Of a stretch of 18,614 nt of DNA, positions 1 through 5,411 are shown piece after piece. Each line of letters starts with the position of its first letter. The stretch's first letter is position 1. Below the pieces are notes generated by a model. The model saw only the letters and a list, made by a program, of their open reading frames with translations. It ran no database searches and was not told where the DNA came from. Where the stretch lies: NCBI GenBank assembly GCA_900549845.1, contig URPT01000018.1, positions 1-18,614 of the forward strand. The letters run 5' to 3'. Both the position numbers and the translations under genes were made by a program. The DNA comes from an uncultured Veillonella sp. (GTDB lineage Bacteria; Bacillota; Negativicutes; Veillonellales; Veillonellaceae).

Positions 1-16
1 ATCTTTTGTTTGTTTT

Positions 17-48
17 GCTAGTAGCTACTAGCTATTAGCTATTAGCTA
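17..48. repeat. Palindrome plus 7-bp tandem repeats
   Basis: Positions 17-32 read GCTAGTAGCTACTAGC, a perfect 16-bp palindrome. It runs directly into two tandem copies of GCTATTA (31-37 and 38-44) and a third partial GCTA (45-48). The whole stretch is built from TAGCTA-like units and lies upstream of the ABC operon promoter. It could be a hairpin at the end of the gene before the window or a slippage-prone repeat. No function can be read from it. Confidence 0.6.
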
Positions 49-136
49 GTATGCTTATTGTTATATGTGTAGTGGACTGCCTATATTGATACTTTTCGCA
101 CCTAAGCAATAATACCTACAATATTACTGTGTTTTA

Positions 137-165
137 TTGACATAATTAATACATATTGATATAGT
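137..165 (+). promoter_or_regulatory. Sigma-A-type promoter of the ABC importer operon
   Basis: A perfect -35 TTGACA (137-142) is followed, after 17 bases, by TATAGT (160-165), one base off the -10 consensus. Transcription would start near 172, giving a leader of about 118 nt before the first gene. This is one of the best promoters in the window. Confidence 0.75.
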
Positions 166-178
166 AGGGTATAAATAA

Positions 179-289
179 GTTTAGAAGACGAGGTGTTCTA
201 AAGCCTGATTTCATCTAAGGTTTAGAAAAATGCGGAAATTGATATGAGTCATAAACGCCCCTTGTTGTGAGGTAGAAAGAGGGGAAGTT
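179..289 (+). promoter_or_regulatory. Structured 5' leader of the ABC operon, possible riboswitch
   Basis: The leader holds TTTAGAA (180-186), TTCTAAA (196-202), TCTAA (214-218) and TTTAGAA (221-227). The 196-202 arm can pair either back to 180-186 or forward to 221-227, two exclusive folds. Pairing 181-187 with 212-218 together with 196-202 with 221-227 gives an H-type pseudoknot. The loop before the second stem is ACGAGGTG (188-195). Further down, CCCCT (258-262) can pair with AGGGG (280-284), which is the ribosome binding site. The arrangement suggests ligand- or structure-controlled translation. No riboswitch class could be assigned with certainty. Confidence 0.4.
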
Positions 290-1243
290 ATGAAGAAGAC
301 CTGGTATCTAATCATCGGAGTGGTTCTCTTGGTTATTGGCTGCATAGCCTATGGTTATCATGAACACCATAAACCAAAGACGACTCAAGAATTAAAGACT
401 GTACGCGTAGCCTATTTACCAATTACCCATGCATTGCCAGTATTTGCCACAAAGGAACTAGAAACAGCAGATGGTCCCGTTCATGTAGAACTTGTTAAGT
501 ATGGATCTTGGCCGGAGCTTATGGACGCACTCAATACCGGTAAGGTAGATGCTGCGGCCGTTCTTGTTGAGCTTGCTGTAAAAGCTCGCGAGCAAGGTAT
601 CGACGTACGTGCTGCAGCACTAGGTCATACAGAGGGTAATATTATCATCGTCAATAAGGATATTAACTCCGTTCAAGACTTAAAAGGCAAATCCTTTGCT
701 ATCCCTCATAAACAATCTACTCAAAAAATTCTCGTGGATTGCATGCTTGAACAAGCAGGTCTTTCTGAAAAAGATGTACAAATCGTAGAAATGAGCCCTC
801 CAGAAATGCCTTCTGCTCTATCGGTAGGTCAAATTGCTGGGTATAGTGTAGCCGAACCATTTGGCTCTCTAGCCCTTGAAATGGGAACTGGGAAGGTCTT
901 CGAAGATCCTGACCATCTCTGGCATGATAATATTTGCTGTGCTCTTGTGTTTAATGGTCAATTTGTCGATGAACATCATGACTTGGCAAAAGCTTTCACA
1001 AAAGCCTATCTCGATGCAGGTAAATACCTAGATGAGCATCCAGAGTCCCAAAAAGAAATTGCCTTAAAATATTTAAAGTTTAAGGATCCTATTATTGAAC
1101 GTTCCTTACAAGTGATTGGGTTTAAAGATTTAGCCCTTACAGAGGACCGTTATAATGCGCTTGTGCATCACATGACACATATTGATTTAATCAAAAACGT
1201 GCCGAGCTATTCAGAGTTTGTAGATCAAACATTGTTACCATAG
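290..1243 (+). CDS. ABC transporter substrate-binding lipoprotein (SsuA/TauA/NMT1-like)
   Basis: This 317-residue protein is the extracytoplasmic receptor of an importer whose permease and ATPase follow directly. The N-terminus has a short basic start, a hydrophobic segment (about residues 5-20) and a lipobox-like VIGC with Cys18, so it is probably a membrane-anchored lipoprotein. The mature part opens with VRVAYLPITHALPVF (about 38-52) and shows the two-lobe pattern of the NMT1/SsuA/NrtA-like family, including QDLKGKSFAIP near 128-138. Known ligands of this superfamily include sulfonates, taurine, nitrate, pyrimidine precursors and guanidinium-type compounds; the sequence does not choose among them. 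The start is supported by GAGGGG five bases upstream. That site lies in a potential hairpin, so translation may be regulated. Confidence 0.88.
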   Translation: MKKTWYLIIGVVLLVIGCIAYGYHEHHKPKTTQELKTVRVAYLPITHALPVFATKELETADGPVHVELVKYGSWPELMDALNTGKVDAAAVLVELAVKAREQGIDVRAAALGHTEGNIIIVNKDINSVQDLKGKSFAIPHKQSTQKILVDCMLEQAGLSEKDVQIVEMSPPEMPSALSVGQIAGYSVAEPFGSLALEMGTGKVFEDPDHLWHDNICCALVFNGQFVDEHHDLAKAFTKAYLDAGKYLDEHPESQKEIALKYLKFKDPIIERSLQVIGFKDLALTEDRYNALVHHMTHIDLIKNVPSYSEFVDQTLLP

Positions 1244-1253
1244 GAGGGGGACC

Positions 1254-2006
1254 ATGAAGAAATATACATATGTGCCGGGCTCATTTATCGCAGCTTGGTT
1301 GATTTGGGAGTTAATCGTTCGTCTCGGCGGTTTTAACGAAGCCTTGTTTCCAACGCCATATAAGGTATTGCTCGGCTTTGGAGAACTCATCGGAGACGGT
1401 GTTCTCTTTAAGGATATTGCAGATAGTTTAGTACGGTTCTTCATTGGTTACATCATTTCCGTTGTAGCCGGCGTATTCTTCGGCCTTATCTTGGGGTGGT
1501 ATAAGGGGATTTGGAACTACATCAATCCAATCGTTCAAGTCATTCGACCAATTTCTCCTGTGGCGTGGTTGCCCTTTATCGTTCTCTTCTTCGGTATCGG
1601 TCAAGCGCCGGCCATCGTCATCATCTTTATCGCTGCGTTCTTCCCTGTGCTATTGTCCACCGTGTCTGCTATTCAGAATATTGACCCTGTGTACATCAAG
1701 GTGGCGCGTAACTTTGGTATTAAACAGCCAGAACTATTATTTAAAATCGTGTTGCCTGCCGTATTCCCAGGTATTGCATCTGGTCTTCACATCGCTCTCG
1801 GTACGGCGTGGATTTTCCTTGTAACAGGGGAAATGGTAGGTTCTCAAACGGGCCTTGGCTTCCTTATCATCGATATGAGAAATAACTTACGTAATGATCT
1901 CTTGATGGTAGCCATTTTGACCATCGGTTTCGTTGGGCTTTTACTCGATTGGGGCGTGTCCCTCATCGAAAAATGGATTTACAAACGTTGGGGTATTGAG
2001 AAATAG
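1254..2006 (+). CDS. ABC transporter permease (SsuC/TauC-like)
   Basis: A 250-residue polytopic membrane protein of the BPD_transp_1 family, the channel subunit of the preceding importer. About six hydrophobic segments are visible, the first near residues 5-20. The cytoplasmic EAA-type loop that docks the ATPase is seen as RNFGIKQPELLFKIVLPAV, roughly residues 160-180. The segment RPISPVAWLPFIVLFFGIG (about 100-118) is typical of nitrate/sulfonate/taurine permeases. The start follows AGGAGGGGG, which begins at the stop of the upstream gene, only 10 bases away, so the genes are cotranscribed. The family is clear; the substrate is not. Confidence 0.92.
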   Translation: MKKYTYVPGSFIAAWLIWELIVRLGGFNEALFPTPYKVLLGFGELIGDGVLFKDIADSLVRFFIGYIISVVAGVFFGLILGWYKGIWNYINPIVQVIRPISPVAWLPFIVLFFGIGQAPAIVIIFIAAFFPVLLSTVSAIQNIDPVYIKVARNFGIKQPELLFKIVLPAVFPGIASGLHIALGTAWIFLVTGEMVGSQTGLGFLIIDMRNNLRNDLLMVAILTIGFVGLLLDWGVSLIEKWIYKRWGIEK

Positions 2007-2017
2007 GAGGTGGCCTC

Positions 2018-2791
2018 ATGGGTTACATTTCGGTGCGCAATGCACACAAGGAATTTATGAAAGATGGGGAACCACTCACCATTCTTGAAGATATCAACTT
2101 AGACATTGAAAAGGGCGAGTTTATTTGCCTCTTAGGCCCTTCTGGTTCTGGTAAAAGTACACTATTAAATGCTATAGCGGGCTTTGAGCTCGTTACATCT
2201 GGGTCCATTACTATCGACGGTGAAGAGGTGAAAGCGCCTCAACTCAGATATGTAACGGTATTTCAAAACTATGGCTTGTTGCCTTGGCGTACGGTAGAAA
2301 GCAATATTGAGTTAGGTCTTGAAAGTAAAAAGGTACCTAAAGAAGAGCGTCCCGCTATTATCGATAAATACGTTAAAATGGTAGGCCTTGACCATGCTCG
2401 TAATCGCTACCCTGCAGAACTATCTGGGGGCATGCAACAACGTGTATCCATTGCTCGTGCCTTGGCGGTTGATCCAGATATTATCTTTATGGACGAGCCG
2501 CTAGGCGCCCTTGATGCGTTGACACGTATCAACTTGCAAGACGAAATCTCTCGTATCTGTCGTGAAGAAGGTAAAACAGTTGTATTCGTTACTCACGACA
2601 TTGAAGAAGCCGTAGTCCTTGCGGACCGCGTTGTAGTACTAGCGGCAAACCCAGGTCGTGTACAAACTATCATCCCTGTAAACATCATCGACAGAACCGA
2701 TCGTACATCGCCGAACTTTGTTAATATACGTAACCATATCTTCGAACAATTCCAACTAGCAAAAGAAGACAAAATCGAGTTCTATATTTAG
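2018..2791 (+). CDS. ABC transporter ATP-binding protein (SsuB/TauB-like)
   Basis: The 257-residue cytoplasmic ATPase that powers the importer. All motifs are intact: Walker A GPSGSGKST (40-48), Q-loop VFQNYGLLPWR (81-91), signature LSGGMQQR (135-142), Walker B IIFMDEP (155-161), D-loop GALD and switch histidine in VTHD (191-194). The FQNYGLLPW form is typical of the taurine/nitrate/sulfonate subgroup. A consensus AGGAGGTGG site precedes the ATG, and the gap to the permease stop is 11 bases, so this is the third gene of one operon. An intrinsic terminator follows at once. Substrate specificity lies with the first gene and is unresolved. Confidence 0.93.
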   Translation: MGYISVRNAHKEFMKDGEPLTILEDINLDIEKGEFICLLGPSGSGKSTLLNAIAGFELVTSGSITIDGEEVKAPQLRYVTVFQNYGLLPWRTVESNIELGLESKKVPKEERPAIIDKYVKMVGLDHARNRYPAELSGGMQQRVSIARALAVDPDIIFMDEPLGALDALTRINLQDEISRICREEGKTVVFVTHDIEEAVVLADRVVVLAANPGRVQTIIPVNIIDRTDRTSPNFVNIRNHIFEQFQLAKEDKIEFYI

Positions 2792-2822
2792 TTTTATATA
2801 TCAGTTATATACATCTCAAAAT

Positions 2823-2856
2823 AAACACTCAAGAACTTTTCTGCTTGGGTGTTTTA
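2823..2856 (+). terminator. Intrinsic terminator of the ABC operon
   Basis: AAACACTCAAG (2823-2833) pairs with CTTGGGTGTTT (2844-2854) in an 11-bp stem with one G-U pair and a 10-nt loop, ending in TTTT. It lies 32 bases after the ATPase stop. Confidence 0.8.
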
Positions 2857-2859
2857 TAA

Positions 2860-2887
2860 TGGACAAAATTCTAAAATAATGTATACT
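2860..2887 (+). promoter_or_regulatory. Candidate promoter between two terminators
   Basis: TGGACA (2860-2865), 16 bases, TATACT (2882-2887). Each box differs from consensus by one base. It comes just after the ABC operon terminator and would start a transcript near 2894. Confidence 0.5.
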
Positions 2888-2893
2888 ATAAGT

Positions 2894-2969
2894 AGCTAAA
2901 GATTGTAAGTGCTCCACTGAGTGCACAAAAGAAACCACCTAGGGACTGCGATATACCTAGGTGGTTTTT
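2894..2969 (+). ncRNA. Candidate small RNA (about 75 nt)
   Basis: Between the promoter-like boxes at 2860-2887 and a strong terminator ending at 2969 there is no open reading frame of note. The stretch contains a small imperfect hairpin (GTGC with GCAC, 2910-2927) followed by the 12-bp terminator stem. A self-contained unit of this size is what a small regulatory RNA would look like. It could instead be the attenuated leader of the gene at 3053. No RNA family was recognised. Confidence 0.3.
2932..2969 (+). terminator. Strong intrinsic terminator
   Basis: AAACCACCTAGG (2932-2943) and CCTAGGTGGTTT (2956-2967) form a perfect 12-bp stem with a 12-nt loop and a T run (2965-2969). It does not directly follow a recognisable gene, which supports a short transcript upstream of it. 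A T-rich flank on the other side may let it work in both directions. Confidence 0.75.
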
Positions 2970-3052
2970 ATATTTCTTATGCAATTCGTGTAATTATTAT
3001 GTATAGTAGATATATATCGGTAATAACATATGAAATTTAAACTGGAGGCTGT

Positions 3053-3844
3053 ATGTCTTTATTTGAGTTAGAGAAGAGCATGTCTTTTGATGAATATATA
3101 GAGTCCTTTGATGCAGAGAGAGTAGCGAAGGTGCGCGGTTTTGTAGATTGGCTTGCCCAGTATCAAGGTAGTCTCGTTCATAATCCTTGGGGAGAGGTAA
3201 ATCCTGATTTAGAGATCGTTACAGATGGTTTTGATGCGGCCCAAGTGCGTCGAGATAATTTGGTAGCCTATTTATTGCCTCGTTTAGGTCGAGCTAAGGT
3301 TTTTGTAGTGGCTGAGGCTGTAGGGTATCAAGGGGGACGCTTCACAGGTATTGCTATTACTTGTGAGAGAATGCTATTAGATAAGCACAAAACCATTCGT
3401 GCGAAGGATGTCACGTCTATTCGATTGGAACGGACTAGTTCTCCTACTAGTTCTTTATTGAAAGGAACACAGCAGAAGGATGGCTTTAATGAACCTACTG
3501 ATACGGTGGTGTGGAGTGCTATCGTAGAAAAAGGTATCGACCCATATGACACGTTGCTGTGGAATATATTCCCGTTTCACCCACATAAGGATGGAAATCC
3601 GTTGACGAATCGCACGCCTACGGATAGAGAACAACAATTGGGGTGGGAGTACACAAAACGCTTGTTAGAGTTACATCTAGAGCTAGGCGGTGTAGAACCT
3701 CTTATGCTCGCAGTAGGGCAAAAGCCTGCTGATACAATGGGCAAATTTGGACTGTCTGCTATTGGCTTGCGCCACCCTGCAAACGGTGGGGCTAATCTCT
3801 ATCGACAAGGGTTTGCAGAGGCTGTAGATACGTATTTAAGATAA
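3053..3844 (+). CDS. Uracil-DNA glycosylase superfamily protein
   Basis: A 263-residue cytoplasmic protein with the motif pattern of the uracil-DNA glycosylase fold: EAVGYQGGRFTGIAITCER (88-106), matching the GEAPGYRG-x-GIPFT type of first motif; the core strand LLWNIFPFHPH (168-178); and the closing RHPANGGANLYRQGF (240-254), the HPSNGG-type DNA-intercalation loop. The likely role is base-excision repair, removing uracil or a related base. Only one cysteine (Cys104) is present, so it cannot carry the four-cysteine Fe-S cluster of family 4 enzymes. The usual Pro of motif 1 is Val here. The start is set by GGAGG six bases upstream. No terminator separates it from the next gene. The exact glycosylase class is uncertain. 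Confidence 0.75.
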   Translation: MSLFELEKSMSFDEYIESFDAERVAKVRGFVDWLAQYQGSLVHNPWGEVNPDLEIVTDGFDAAQVRRDNLVAYLLPRLGRAKVFVVAEAVGYQGGRFTGIAITCERMLLDKHKTIRAKDVTSIRLERTSSPTSSLLKGTQQKDGFNEPTDTVVWSAIVEKGIDPYDTLLWNIFPFHPHKDGNPLTNRTPTDREQQLGWEYTKRLLELHLELGGVEPLMLAVGQKPADTMGKFGLSAIGLRHPANGGANLYRQGFAEAVDTYLR

Positions 3845-3879
3845 TATAGTTTGATAAGTTCTTACGTATTCAAGAGCTT

Positions 3880-3942
3880 GAGCTTTTAAGAGAACATTTT
3901 GGAGAGAGCTTTTAAGAGCATGTTTAGAGAGTTTTGGAGAGA
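3880..3942 (+). repeat. Imperfect direct duplication upstream of a zinc-ribbon gene
   Basis: GAGCTTTTAAGAG occurs at 3880-3892 and 3906-3918. TTTTGGAGAGA occurs at 3897-3907 and 3932-3942. The second copy of the latter supplies the ribosome binding site of the gene at 3948. This looks like a small tandem duplication, giving two SD-like sites in a row. Confidence 0.6.
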
Positions 3943-3947
3943 AGTTT

Positions 3948-5024
3948 ATGAAACGTTATTGTGATGCTTGCCGTCATTATTGTGATGAGGCGGCTATGTT
4001 TTGCCCTACCTGTGGGCAGTATACGGTGGCAACAGAGGTGGAGCGTATCGCGCCAGAAGGCGATGTAATCTATCCTTTCGCCCATTACCAAATGAGTTAT
4101 AAGGATACATTCCTCTATGTAATGGGAAAAAAGTTTATGGATACGGATGGACGTGCCTCTCGTAGAGAGTTTTTCCAGTTTCTATTGTTGTGGCATATTG
4201 CTATTGTCGGCTTGCTAGCAGTATTTTATGGCTTAACAGCCATATTCCATACGGGTCCATATCTAATCGGATTAGCAGGTCTTATCGTTGCCATACTCAG
4301 TTTAGTTTCCTTGATGCCTTTGGCTGCGTTATCTGTACGACGCCTCCATGATACGGGTAAAAGCAGTGCTACATTGTTGTTATTTCTCATTCCTTTTGTA
4401 GGGCCACTGATCGTATTAGGTTTATTATGCTTAAAAGGTCAGCCTCAAGACAATCAATACGGTAGTGCGTTGCAGCATCTTGTTATAGACAAGCGATTGG
4501 CATCTATCATGAAAGTATCTCCTACGAGCAGTGTTCTTACAACACGCGTTCTTGTAGGTATACTTGTGGTTGTAATTTGTGTATTTGGTGTATCTTTACG
4601 TTCGATGGGTCCAGCTAATGAAGTATTTCCTGACGGATGGCTTACAAACTCTATCGTTGGTGAAGGCAGTGCGGAAGCGGCGCGAGCTGCTGTACAAAAT
4701 TATTTTGATGCCGTAAATAATAAGGATTATGATAAGGCTTTCACCTATATCATTAGTCAAGCTAGTACCAATCCGACAGAAAAACAAAAATGGCTAGCAT
4801 CTATGAAACAAGCGCCAAAGGTAGATGTAGTGTCCTTAGGTGCTGCACGGGTGAGCCGCACAGGAGACTTGAAACGTATTGTTTTTGAAGCGAACCTACA
4901 AACGACAACAACAGGCGCCGGAATTGTGGAAGCTACGCCAATGAAGCGCTATATTTCTGTTATTGAAGAAAATGGTGCTTGGCGTATCGAAGGCTTTTAC
5001 AAAACTATGCCAAAAGATGATTAA
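3948..5024 (+). CDS. Zinc-ribbon DUF805 membrane protein with C-terminal NTF2-like domain
   Basis: A 358-residue protein of mosaic build. Residues 1-25 hold a zinc ribbon (Cys5, Cys8, Cys19, Cys22, with an extra Cys12). Residues about 50-175 form a DUF805-type membrane domain with three to four hydrophobic segments and the signatures GRASRREF (68-75), VRRLHDTGKS (130-139) and LIPFVGPLIVLGLLCLKG (147-164), ending in DNQYG. A further membrane segment follows at about 200-216. The C-terminal part (about 240-355) contains AVQNYFDAVNNKDYDKAF and looks like an NTF2/DUF4878-type extracytoplasmic domain. The function is unknown; the layout suggests an envelope sensor or assembly factor, which is only inference. 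GGAGAG precedes the ATG, and a terminator follows the gene. Confidence 0.7.
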   Translation: MKRYCDACRHYCDEAAMFCPTCGQYTVATEVERIAPEGDVIYPFAHYQMSYKDTFLYVMGKKFMDTDGRASRREFFQFLLLWHIAIVGLLAVFYGLTAIFHTGPYLIGLAGLIVAILSLVSLMPLAALSVRRLHDTGKSSATLLLFLIPFVGPLIVLGLLCLKGQPQDNQYGSALQHLVIDKRLASIMKVSPTSSVLTTRVLVGILVVVICVFGVSLRSMGPANEVFPDGWLTNSIVGEGSAEAARAAVQNYFDAVNNKDYDKAFTYIISQASTNPTEKQKWLASMKQAPKVDVVSLGAARVSRTGDLKRIVFEANLQTTTTGAGIVEATPMKRYISVIEENGAWRIEGFYKTMPKDD

Positions 5025-5034
5025 AACTATACTT

Positions 5035-5078
5035 TAGCGTTAACAAGGGGGTTCCCCTCTTTTGTTAACGCTATTTTT
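5035..5078 (+). terminator. Intrinsic terminator after the DUF805 gene
   Basis: TAGCGTTAACAA (5035-5046) pairs perfectly with TTGTTAACGCTA (5062-5073). An inner GGGG/CCCC extends the hairpin, and five T follow (5074-5078). It starts about 10 bases after the stop codon. Confidence 0.85.
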
Positions 5079-5107
5079 ATGTTACAATAACAGTAACGTA
5101 TGAAAGC

Positions 5108-5245
5108 GAGGCTTTCATCAAAATCGATCGGATTATATTGCAAAACCCATTAGATTGGAACGAAGAGAACGTACCCGTCGCGGCTGACATGTCTAATGAT
5201 GGCAATATACTCATTTGCTATGGCAAATGGTCACAACAACACTAG
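5108..5245 (+). pseudogene. Possible decayed coding remnant (no start codon)
   Basis: The frame that contains GAG at 5108 stays open for about 46 codons to TAG at 5243-5245. It reads like normal protein, including NPLDWNEENVPVAADMSND and ending NILICYGKWSQQH. No ATG, GTG or TTG with a ribosome binding site opens it. It could be the 3' remnant of a lost gene, or chance. I do not recognise the family. Confidence 0.25.
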
Positions 5246-5290
5246 GAACGGCAAAAATTGATAGCGCATTTTTGCGCCTATTTGACGAGA

Positions 5291-5315
5291 CGCTAGTATT
5301 TTAGCGCCTTTTTCT
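5291..5315 (+). terminator. Possible attenuator/terminator upstream of RNase J
   Basis: A short stem CGCTA/TAGCG (5291-5295 and 5302-5306) is followed by CC and a T-rich run (5309-5317). The stem is weak. Its position about 95 bases before the likely start of the RNase J gene would fit an attenuator or the end of a short upstream transcript. Confidence 0.35.
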
Positions 5316-5398
5316 TTGTGTGGCCTCCATAGCATAGATCAATTCAAGTGATAGGTGAGAAAAGAAACTATGTTAAATAAAATAATGAACAAAATTTT

Positions 5399-5411
5399 AG
5401 GAGGAACTGTG
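5399..5411 (+). promoter_or_regulatory. Ribosome binding site that favours the GTG start of RNase J
   Basis: A full AGGAGG (5399-5404) stands four bases before GTG (5409-5411). The upstream in-frame ATG codons have at best AGGTGA at 11 bases' distance (5370) or nothing (5385). The spacing is a little short, so a longer N-terminus is not excluded. Confidence 0.55.

Larger units (their letters stand above)
5079..5354 (+). other. Non-coding leader upstream of RNase J
   Basis: This gap, which reaches the RNase J start region, has no intact gene. It shows an extended -10-like TGTTACAAT (5080-5088), an 8-bp perfect inverted repeat ATGAAAGC/GCTTTCAT (5100-5107 and 5111-5118), and an open frame without a start codon that ends at 5245. 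Next come two hairpin options with GCGC stems (5251-5277), and then CGCTA/TAGCG (5291-5295 and 5302-5306) followed by CCTTTTTCTTT, which looks like a terminator or attenuator ahead of the gene. It may be a regulated leader, but which promoter is used is unclear. Confidence 0.4.

Noticed and set aside
31..48. CRISPR-like repeats
   Set aside because: Units are 7 bases, directly tandem, with no spacers.
172..289. TPP riboswitch before an NMT1/ThiY-like importer
   Set aside because: The conserved CTGAGA and ACCTGA boxes of the TPP aptamer are absent.
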